From Gliomastix tumulicola (taxonomy: Eukaryota > Ascomycota > Sordariomycetes > Hypocreales > Bionectriaceae): DNA of 64,000 bases. Within the stretch, counting starts at the first letter, position 1. Every line of letters starts with the position of its first letter. The notes under the pieces are model-generated. The model had not been told where the DNA came from. It saw only the letters and a list, made by a program, of their open reading frames with translations, and ran no database searches. This document shows, piece by piece, positions 55,708 to 64,000 of the stretch. Made by a program: the position numbers and the translations under genes. The stretch is from NCBI GenBank assembly GCA_001599755.1, contig BCHX01000001.1, forward strand, positions 6,882,001-6,946,000, written 5' to 3'.

Positions 55708-57796
55708 TTATGGGAATGCGAGCTTGCCCGTGCGGACTTCGACTGGCCTGTCGCCCTTCTCGAGGGCTGCCTTGACCGACTCGATGAGCGCGATGTCGCT
55801 GCCGGGGGGGCCGATGAGGGACACGCTGACGGGGAGGTGCTCTGTCTTGCCGCTGACTTTGGAGTCGAAGGGGACTTGGCCGACTGTGGGCGGTGAGTGA
55901 AGGATCGTGTTTGGAGGGGTGAGGGGGCTTACATGGCACGACCAGATGAGGTAGTCCCAGCGCAGGAGCGAGGAGATCGGGTGTCACGCCCTTCACTGCT
56001 TCAGGGGGGCTGCATATTCGTTAGCGGATGCCAGCCGTACATGGTTTTGGCCCTCATACCTGTGGTCATCCTGCCGATATACAGGCTCAGCGACGCGATA
56101 CGGGAGCACCAGCACCGTATCAGAGTCCCCAATAACCTCCGCTGCAGCCCAATCCCGGAACGTCTTGATGCGGTCTAGATCGCCCTTGTACTCCTCCTCC
56201 TCCGTCTTCGACCCAAGCTCCCTAGAACACGAATGTAAGCGACACGTCACGCCCACCAGCGCACCAGAACGTACCATCGGAGCCGAGTAGTGGGTTCGGC
56301 AAAGGGCTCGCCGCCGTACTGCTTACGGTACGCGTCGCGGAACTCCTGGAAGTCTTTGGTGTAGTCGTAGCAGAAGGAGCGGAAGATGGAGTCGCCGAGG
56401 AAGTCCGTGAGCGACTTGCCTCCTGCGCTGTCGGGACGGCTTTTCTCCCAGATCTTGCCGAGGCCCGTCTTCTGCGCGACGGTATCCGTGGAGTTTTCCA
56501 GCAGGGCGACGAATCCCTCCAGTAGGTCGGACTGGTCCTGCGGCAGGTCGAGCAGGTCGTTCAGGTAGACGATCTTGTCGGGCTTGAAGGTGCTGGTCTC
56601 GTTCAATATGGCCTTGGACGTCGTCGCCAGTCTCGAGAGGGACGTGCTAGCGTGACCCAGCGTATCAAACCGTCTGCAACCGTCAGCTGATGATCATCTT
56701 CTCCAGGGAGAGCCACCTACGACGAGCTCCCCAGCACACCATCCAAGAGTCCCTCCATCACCGTCGGCCTGAGTGCAAACACGCCCTCAGCCGCCCCCGG
56801 CGACAGCAACCCCCCAATAGCATCCTCACCAACCGAATGCTCCAACCATCCATACCCAGCCGCCGCGACACCCGCTCCGGATGAGCTCCCCGCCGGATCC
56901 TGATACTGATCGGCCCGCGGGTTCCACGGCGCCGGCACATCCACCCACTCGCCGCCCGCCAGCAGCTGCGACACTTTCGTCTTGCCCACGATGACGGCGC
57001 CTAGCTCGAGCAGATGGCTCACGTAGTCGGCCGAGCTCGTCGCGGGCTCCGGGTACAGGGCCGTCCAGGCGCGGCTGGAGAGCGTGGTGCGCGTGCCGAG
57101 GAGGGCGGCGGCGTCGGTGATGGAGATGCGTACGCCGGAGAGGGGTTTCTGCGTGGACGGTTTGCGGTGATAGAGGCGGGAGGGGACGGGGATGGNNTTG
57201 AAGACGCCGCCGGGGGAGAGGGCGTTGAGTGCGCGGTGTCTGGGAGGATCAGTTACATGTCTCATACTCTCGCATAGGCGGGGACGTACTCGTATGGCTG
57301 CTTGATGTCTTCCGGGATGACGCCAAAGGAGAACGCCTCGTACTCGTCGTCATACAGCCGCCACGCCTGGTAGATATTCGGCCCGTGCAGGATATAAGGC
57401 CCCGAGGGGAGGTAGTCCAGGTCATTCGCGACATGCACCGTCGTCTCCAGCTGGTACAGCTCGCGGCCCATCAACACCGCAGGGTCCCTGCTCCCATGCG
57501 CGAACGTCTCATTCTCAGGCACCTTCTCGATGAGCACGCCGCCAAAGTCCGGGATAAACACATCGTCAATCTGGACAAGGCCGTCCAAGATCTCCTCCAG
57601 GTCGCCGCCAAAGATCTCGTCCGTCGTGAGCACCGTCACGGGTAGCAGCGAGTCGGGGTTGATCGTCGCGCTGATTGTGCCCTAGAAAGGGAGTCAGTCA
57701 GACTCTCCAGCAGTGAAGGGCGTCAGCGCGCACCAGCTTTTGTGGGTGGATGAGGTACTGAATGCCCGCCACCACGACGGTCTTGAGAGATACCAT
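55708..57796 (-). CDS. amidase-signature protein lacking two catalytic residues
   Basis: Seven exons (57796-57734, 57681-57290, 57239-56721, 56673-56275, 56221-56060, 56009-55933, 55883-55708) sum to 595 residues. An N-terminal domain of ~150 residues is followed by an amidase-signature domain: GVRISITDAAALLGTRTTLS, HLLELGAVIVGKTKVSQ, PAGSSSGAGVAAAG and RPTVMEG. The family triad is Lys-cisSer-Ser. Here the usual V-K-D segment reads I-T-D, so Lys is Thr. The glycine/serine-rich loop carrying the nucleophile reads GEDAIGGLLSPGA, with Gly at the Ser position. The cis-Ser (SSSG) is kept. The gene is otherwise intact, so it may be a pseudoenzyme. Two undetermined bases (NN) at 57196-57197 leave one or two residues unknown. 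Confidence 0.82.
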
Positions 57797-59493
57797 CGCG
57801 TCGGTCCTTATCGGTGAGGTATAGTAAAAGAGCGTAGTTAAACCTGACTCAATCAGCCGGGCATCGTTCAGGGTGAAGCTGGGAGGCGACGTGGTCAGTC
57901 GTGAAATTGGTGCAGGTTGTGCGGAATTCACTGGCGCGAAATCGACGCGCGCTGTGATCACCTGGACTTGCTCCTGTCAGGAAGGTGTTACGATCCTGCA
58001 TCCGCTCAACGTTGCACCGACAAAAGATCAAAAATTTCAGTGGGAAACCGCGAAATCAGAGAAGCCAGATCACCACGGCTGGTCAATCAAAGATCGCTGT
58101 TCCGTCACCGAGGATGTTGAGGCTTGGTCAAGGGGGTCCCAAGTGAATCAGATACAGTGGACAACGAGCACCAATCCCCAGCCACCCAACTGACTCTCCG
58201 CGGTAATCGGGATGATTCATTTCAATTTGAGCAGGATGAAAGGGCCCTTTCCGATCACTCACAGACGAGCAACATAAGCAAGACCTCAAAAAAAAAATAA
58301 CTAACTACGTAGATTTCATGTTCTCGGAGCCTGGCACGTAGGTGAAGGAAAACTTGGAACACCTACTCACCCAAAATGTGTGACCCAATGTTCAAGTATT
58401 TGTTCGACCAATTTCCCAGGTCGCATCCCACACTAACAGCTGAGCTGTACTGAGGCTGAAGAGGGGAGGGCCTGTAAGCGCTATAATAAGTACTTTATTG
58501 AAAGGGACGGGACGGAACAAACGTGCAAGCCACCAACATCCCACGGTTCGCCTGGCGTCCATTGATCTTGATGCCTCCCAGGCCTTCGCTATAGGACTAA
58601 GCAGTGCAGCTAAGAACAGCGCTTCTCGCCATAACTCAGCAAGATCAGCCACGCCATAGCGGCCAGTGTGTGTGTGTGCACACAGATCGTCCGTCCGTCC
58701 CATGGCGAACTGAGCGAGCTGGGATGGTTCGCACCGCGGCGCTTCGTCCCCATATTTCATTGGGCGACTTGCATCAGCTGAAGGCATCCTCACCGGGGCG
58801 GCGCCGAGAACTTATGGCCAGTGGCTGAGCATATGCAGCTAAACGATTCTGCCAGTCTGCCTTACCTTGCCTTGACTGCGACCCATCTTAACTTATCCGT
58901 CTGGTTTCCAATCGCACCCACGCCAGGCGCCTTCACCTTCGTTCCTCGCATTTCTTCTCACATCGCGTTATCGTGGACGGATACCGGAAAGGTCTAGGCT
59001 ATCAGACTGCATGCTGGACCTCACTGACGTCGCCACTCCAAACGCTACATTCTTCGCAGGCGCGATTCTCGGCCGCCGGCGCTGATTACAGACCGGCTTC
59101 AAGGTATTTGGCGGGCTGTCGTGTCGCAGGCCAGAGCCCAGGCGCAGCCGAATGCATGTACGCCTCACGAGGCGCTAGATATCCTTACTTTGTCGTTTAT
59201 CGGACATTAGTGACCATAGGACGACTATTTACTCCTGTCGACGCTTCAGTATCTTCGCAGCAGCAGCATCCCTTATCCCTTCACCCTTGAAACGGCTGGA
59301 ATCGAACTTCAGAGCTGCACCACCCTCACGAGAAGCACCGGCCCACATCGAGACCACTACAGCTGCATCCCTGCAATTGTACAGCAAGGGCCATATGAGC
59401 TACAGCTGCCGTCGGCCCTCAACCGCTGAAAGCGACTCGACCCTTTCATTCACACGACACCCTGGGCGATGAGCCCATTAGCTGGATTCAGCA
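57797..59493. other. 1.7-kb divergent intergenic region
   Basis: The interval separates the amidase-like gene from the HET-ankyrin gene. Frames at 58392-58793 and 58973-59290 lack family signatures. Short A-runs (58289-58297) and a (GT)n tract (about 58667-58678) are present. No transposon ends were seen. Confidence 0.4.
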
Positions 59494-62211
59494 ATGCATC
59501 TTATCAACGTGGAAACACTGAGACTAGAGACGTTCCTCGACGGCAATGTTCAACCATACGCCATACTGTCACACACCTGGGGTCCTGACGAAGAGGAGGT
59601 GTCCTTCGAGGATATCCAGAACGGGAATCTTCCAGAGTCGAGCAGCGGGGTGGAGAAACTGAAGGGCTGCTGCGCTCAGGCAGCGAAGGATCATCTCAAG
59701 TATGTCTGGATCGACACCTGCTGCATCAACAAGCAGAGCTCCCGGGAACTTGAGGAGGCCATCAACTCCATGTTCCAGTGGTACAAGAGGGCCTCCGTCT
59801 GCTACACCTACCTGTCCGACGTTCCCCGTGACGACCCCCACCGGCACCCTGATTCGAAGTTCTCCTCGAGCCGTTGGTTCCAGCGAGGATGGACCCTGCA
59901 GGAACTCCTTGCCCCCAAGATACTAAATTTCTACAGCCGAGAATGGGCCTTCATAGGAACAAAGGCAGACCTTTTCAGGCCCATCGAGGCCGTCACGGGC
60001 ATCTCCCGATCATTCCTGCTCGGCTGGGAGCATGTTCAGGAAGCGAGCATAGCACAGCGTATGTCCTGGGCGGCGAAGCGAAGGACCACTCGGCGGGAAG
60101 ACACGGCATACTGCCTCCTCGGCATCTTCAACGTCACCATGTCCATGATCTACGGGGAGGGTGACCATGCCATGCACCGGCTGCAGGAGGAGATCATGAA
60201 GAAGACGGGCGACCATTCCATTCTGGCATGGGGTCTGGCGGAGGAGTCCATCGCACAGCAGCCGGCAGCAGATGCCCTCTCCGCCGGGGTTCTGGCCGCC
60301 GCTCCGTCAGACTTTGCACACTGCGGGCACATTGTGCCAAGGAGGTCAGAGGCGATGGCTACAGATGGATTCCGTATCTCTGGCGGGCGTCTCAGCATCC
60401 GCCTCTCCCTGCACACCAACGCGGCCGGAGAGACGTTTGGGTTGCTACAGTGCGGCCCTCAGGACAACACAGACCAGGTTGTCGGGATCCCCCTCCGCGA
60501 GACGCCTTCCGGCGCGGCACAAGACGACTACTTCAGACCACGAGGGCATTCCCCAGTCTTGCTTTCGAGGTCGGAGACGACGTCCCTTTCGTCAACCAAA
60601 CAGATCCATATCCAGATGGAGCGCCAGAACAGGGTGCAAGAAGCTCCCGGTCAGCGGTTCTGGCTGCACATAGAAGGGCACGAGGAAGTCGGCCTAACGA
60701 CGGAGCAACACTTCCCGGACATCGCCTGGGAGGACGGCCGCGCCGTGATAGCAACAGTGGGCGAGTCAGACCCGCCCGCCATACGACAACAGATAGTCCG
60801 GTTCCGCCCCGTCGACGAAGATCCGCAAGACATCGCGGTCGTTCTAGAGTTTGACCCGCAAGGGTTGACTCTAGGAGCTCGCTTGCACGTGATTGGCATT
60901 GACAGAGATTTTCCTTCGAAAATGCTCGCGGAGGTCCTCATTCATGTGAGGGCGGAAGGCCTGGGACAGTCTGTAGCCCAGGTCGGCAACGCCCATGTGG
61001 AGGCGAGTGTGGAAGTAAGACGTGTCGCTCACGAGCCGGTCTTCTTCCTCAAGCTGGCCTCGGTATTTGAGGTGCCAGCTGCTTCAGAGACTGTCGACAA
61101 GGAGCTGTTTGTAGCTTGGCTGAAGCACAGGTATTTCGTTTCCATGTCTGAAAACGAACGACTGCATCGAAGGAAGGTTCGATTGGTCGAGCAGAAGGAC
61201 AAGGAGCTGGCTGCCTTGAGTCAGATCCAGGAGCGCAAAGCGACTGTCGAAGCGCAACTCCAGAAGCTAGAGGAGGAAAAGAAATTGCTATCCAATCAGG
61301 AAGAAGAAGCAGTTCAGCGCATGGAGAAGCTCGCAAGCAACCTTGAGACGACCCTGAAACAGCGGGACCGATGGTTTACAGAAGACTCATACCTACGAGA
61401 TCGACTAGATGAGATCGACATACCTCGGGGCCCCGGGAACTGGCTTGAGACACTTTTCAATACGCTGTTCAACTTGGGCGATATCGCCGGCAGTCGCACG
61501 GGCGAAAAGGACCCTAGCCGCCCCCAGTTTCTAGGAAGCCCAGAGGGCAGACAAAGCAGCGGCGACTGGACACCGCTCTTATGGGCTGCCAAGTACGGTG
61601 ACGAAATGATCGCCAAGATGTTGCTCGAGAAGGGAGCCGACATCGAGGCAAAAGACAAGGACGGAAATACACCGCTCGTATGGGCTGTCCGGCGCGGCTA
61701 TGAAGCCATCACCAAGCTGTTGCTCGAGAAAGGGGCCGACATCGAGGCAAGAGACAAGGGAGGGCTTACACCGCTCTCGTGGGCTGCAGTCAACGGCCGC
61801 GAGACAATCACGAGGCTCTTACTCGAGAAAGGGGCCAACTTCGAAGCAAAGGACAAGGAAGGAGACACGGCGCTGTCTCTAGCCGCAGCGAAAGGTCGCG
61901 AAGCTGTGGTGGGGGCCTTGATCAGCAGTGGTGCCAACATCGAGACCAAGAATCGACACGGCTGGACACCAGCCTTTCTAGCTGCGGAGTACGGTCACGA
62001 TGCGGTAGTGCTGTTATTATTCCACAGTGTGGGAGCAGATTCAACGCACAGGGTGGCAAGGGGACTTCCACCATCCTATCAACTGCCCCAGGAGTTGATA
62101 CACCTTGTACGCCCCGCCCCGCTCAAGGAAAGGAACGACGTTCCCAGTACAATACCAGAGATTGCCCAGCGCCGAAACAAAACCGGTTTGGTTAAGTTGT
62201 TGAAGCGATAA
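59494..62211 (+). CDS. HET / coiled-coil / ankyrin-repeat protein
   Basis: A single exon encodes 905 residues. The HET domain is at the N-terminus: PYAILSHTWG (21-30), YVWIDTCCINK (70-80), SSRWFQRGWTLQELLAP (125-141) and a TAYCLLGIFNVTMSMIYGEG region. A middle part of ~300 residues has no clear domain, then a long coiled coil (about 555-635, rich in Glu, Lys, Leu and Gln). Five 33-residue ankyrin repeats run from about 690 to 850, each ending LLEKGAD/NIEAKDK or similar. This is the layout of NLR-like incompatibility proteins with the NACHT replaced by a coiled coil. HET domains act as cell-death effectors, and the repeats probably sense a partner. Confidence 0.9.
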   Translation: MHLINVETLRLETFLDGNVQPYAILSHTWGPDEEEVSFEDIQNGNLPESSSGVEKLKGCCAQAAKDHLKYVWIDTCCINKQSSRELEEAINSMFQWYKRASVCYTYLSDVPRDDPHRHPDSKFSSSRWFQRGWTLQELLAPKILNFYSREWAFIGTKADLFRPIEAVTGISRSFLLGWEHVQEASIAQRMSWAAKRRTTRREDTAYCLLGIFNVTMSMIYGEGDHAMHRLQEEIMKKTGDHSILAWGLAEESIAQQPAADALSAGVLAAAPSDFAHCGHIVPRRSEAMATDGFRISGGRLSIRLSLHTNAAGETFGLLQCGPQDNTDQVVGIPLRETPSGAAQDDYFRPRGHSPVLLSRSETTSLSSTKQIHIQMERQNRVQEAPGQRFWLHIEGHEEVGLTTEQHFPDIAWEDGRAVIATVGESDPPAIRQQIVRFRPVDEDPQDIAVVLEFDPQGLTLGARLHVIGIDRDFPSKMLAEVLIHVRAEGLGQSVAQVGNAHVEASVEVRRVAHEPVFFLKLASVFEVPAASETVDKELFVAWLKHRYFVSMSENERLHRRKVRLVEQKDKELAALSQIQERKATVEAQLQKLEEEKKLLSNQEEEAVQRMEKLASNLETTLKQRDRWFTEDSYLRDRLDEIDIPRGPGNWLETLFNTLFNLGDIAGSRTGEKDPSRPQFLGSPEGRQSSGDWTPLLWAAKYGDEMIAKMLLEKGADIEAKDKDGNTPLVWAVRRGYEAITKLLLEKGADIEARDKGGLTPLSWAAVNGRETITRLLLEKGANFEAKDKEGDTALSLAAAKGREAVVGALISSGANIETKNRHGWTPAFLAAEYGHDAVVLLLFHSVGADSTHRVARGLPPSYQLPQELIHLVRPAPLKERNDVPSTIPEIAQRRNKTGLVKLLKR
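61570..62030 (+). repeat. tandem 99-base ankyrin-coding repeats
   Basis: Five 99-base units, each one ankyrin repeat, follow one another in the HET-ankyrin gene. The first three or four share long identical stretches (for example the segment encoding LLEKGADIEA), while the last is diverged. Confidence 0.8.
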
Positions 62212-62478
62212 AGGTGAGGAGGATCTGTAGGCTGCTGGATCCTTGCCCAACCTCGGCACGAATAGCTCCCTAAACCGTGTCGAGGGGTGGCCGAAGGAGA
62301 AGCCACAGGGGGTGGATTGTGTCGGGATACAGAATCGTGCAACAGGATCGCACGCTTTTGACAGACTGTGCTTAGGGCTGTTACAGGAAGCAAAGTCTTA
62401 AGTGTATAGCATAGGGCGCAACATTGGTAGGCTTGTAGGCAAGCAAGGGAAAGGAAACGAAATCAAATCATGAGGCTT

Positions 62479-64000
62479 CATATAGTTTGTGCCAATCTCC
62501 CCACCATAAACTCGTCCAAAAACTCAATGCTCGTCTCGATATCCGACTTCAGCAAAGACTTCCCTGCCGTCATGGGCAATCTCTCAGGCGCAGGCTGGGA
62601 TAGATAGGTCCTGGCCCGCGATCTATGGGCCGAACGGAATACCTAAGTCCCTAGGTCAGAACATTTACTAACCAGAGATAGAACGGGAGCATCAGGGTTG
62701 ACTCACCCTAAGACGCTTCACGATGGCATCAAATTCCCTCGCTATTATAGCATCCTCACTGTCCTTCTCCACGTCCAGCTTCGCACGAAACGAGTGCTTC
62801 TCCAAGACTCGAGTCAACTCTCTTTGCTTCGCGGGCACGTTGCGAAACTTGGTCTCCTCAGGCAGATACGCTTCGAGACCGAGGAACGCATCCAAAGCCT
62901 GGAACAGCAGCACCTGGTTCCCGCTCAGCCCGTCAAACATGACGAATTTGCCCGCCGCCTCGTCATGGAAGCCGGCGCCCCAGGCGAAGAAGCCCTGCAC
63001 GTGTGAGAGCCATACCGAGTGTGCGATGACGGGATCGTGTACTCGATCATAGTAGCTACCAAGTAGGGGACGAAGTTGGTTGGTGATGCGGGACATGTGA
63101 GTGGCACATGTGGCCTTGTCTCCTAAAGTGAAGGTGATGACTGCGCGGATCATGTTGTAGTAGACTGGAAGTGCCTAGGTAGTGTTAAAACGGGTGTGTT
63201 TCTGAGGCACGTAATTTACTAACCGTGGTTTCGATCTCGTAGAAGACGCGGGAGAAAGCCTCCTCTGAAGACATAATCTTCTCAGAAAGCCCAACGTTGA
63301 TCCTGTAGACATATTTTCCGTCCCCATCAAAGTTGAGGATAAGGCTACTCGTGTTGTTTCCGGCTTCTGAACAGCAGCCAAAGTGTTTTTGGAGAGTATC
63401 CCATGTCTCAACGAGTACAGGTGGCAGGGCAACCATAGTCTCGAGTTGAGCGACTCTCACAACGGGGATTGCTGCCCATCTAAACACCTGTCAGCTAACG
63501 CAGCCTTATGCGGTTTTCGTCACGCACCTATAAGCGTGTCTACATGCTGCAACACAGCAGTACAACGCATTACACACGTCCCTCGAGATGGCGTCGCACT
63601 GTTCATCTGCGATGTTCTTCAGCACATCTCTCACTTGCACACGGTCAACCCTCTCTTGGAGCAGTCCCCGAAACTTGTCACGGAAGCGCAGGATTCGGGC
63701 GATATTGACGCTGTCGTCCAGTGATACCTCAGCCGTCGCCAAGTCAGTTGCCATCTCGAAGTAGATTTCCTGAAACGGGCGCAGTGCTGCTGGCCACGCG
63801 TGAGGGGAGTGGTTCGCCTTTGGAGGCCATGAACCAGCGCCGTCGGTGTGTATGAGGTCGGCCATGGTGGCAGCTATCTCGTTCTTGTCGGCCATATTAT
63901 TAATCTCGTTAATGAACTGAATCTTTGTCTTCGTGATCGATTCTGCATCGCTTTTGTAATTCTCAGTCACACCAAGTGCCCTGAGCAGTGCTAAGCGCTG
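62479..64000 (-). CDS. PrnB-like / DUF1864 heme-dioxygenase family protein (5' end beyond window)
   Basis: Exons visible are 64000-63528 (open to the right edge), 63479-63224, 63174-62707 and 62642-62479; all junctions keep phase. The family text is strong: MADLIHTDGAGSWPPKANHS, HAYRWAAIPVVRVAQLE joined across intron 1, LPVYYNMIRAVITFTLGD, VWLSHVQGFFAWG, FVMFDGLSGNQVLLFQALDA and the C-terminal PAPERLPMTAGKSLLKSD. It belongs to the DUF1864/PrnB group, related in fold to indoleamine and tryptophan 2,3-dioxygenases; bacterial PrnB rearranges chlorotryptophan in pyrrolnitrin synthesis. What the fungal members do is not known. The start codon lies outside the window. Confidence 0.85.

Overview
This window looks like nuclear DNA of a filamentous ascomycete (Pezizomycotina, most likely Sordariomycetes). 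Protein-coding genes lie on both strands. They carry short introns (about 45-80 nt) with GTRNGT...YAG borders, and several families are fungus-specific: HET domains, DUF3176, DUF7708, DUF7025-AAA ATPases, Zn(II)2Cys6, Rtt109 and UNC93-like MFS. There are no operons, and I recognised no rRNA, tRNA, CRISPR array or intact transposon. Exon models below were built by hand from reading frames and splice signals. Where I give a protein length, the exons sum to a whole number of codons.

Layout. 0-11 kb: a partial unknown gene, an FAD-dependent oxidoreductase, a DUF3176 membrane protein, a broken ABHD12-like hydrolase, a secreted type-B carboxylesterase and a LITAF zinc-ribbon protein. 11-22 kb: an island of signalling or allorecognition-like genes. 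It holds a large protein with a STAND-type N-terminus and ankyrin-like repeats, a truncated DUF7580 fragment, an Asp-rich Cys-rich protein, a DUF7025-AAA+ ATPase and a DUF7708 protein. 22-29 kb: an unusual fusion of N-acetylmuramic acid 6-phosphate etherase with an N-acetylglucosamine kinase, divergent from an UNC93-like permease, then a GPI-anchored phosphoesterase. 29-34 kb: housekeeping genes Rtt109 (histone H3 acetyltransferase) and mitochondrial ribosomal protein mL57, then an alpha/beta hydrolase. 35-42 kb: a DUF2855 protein, a dead P450 fragment, an intact P450 and a zeta-class GST. 42-45 kb: an ankyrin gene broken by three in-frame stops and a frameshift. 45-64 kb: a HET protein with an N-terminal Cys/His cluster, an unrecognised conserved-looking protein, a DUF1275 membrane protein, a short Zn(II)2Cys6 factor, a 2-hydroxyacid dehydrogenase, an amidase-fold protein lacking two catalytic residues, a HET/coiled-coil/ankyrin protein, and a PrnB-like (DUF1864) heme-dioxygenase relative running off the right edge.

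How the parts may work together. The MurQ-NagK fusion (cytosolic amino-sugar catabolism) shares a promoter region with the permease and is followed by a secreted phosphoesterase, which suggests an uptake and salvage module; this is inference. The HET, ankyrin, DUF7580, DUF7708 and STAND-like genes fit the self/non-self repertoire of fungi, and several have decayed. The P450/DUF2855/GST/FAD genes are accessory redox enzymes, but no PKS, NRPS or terpene synthase is present to define a biosynthetic cluster.
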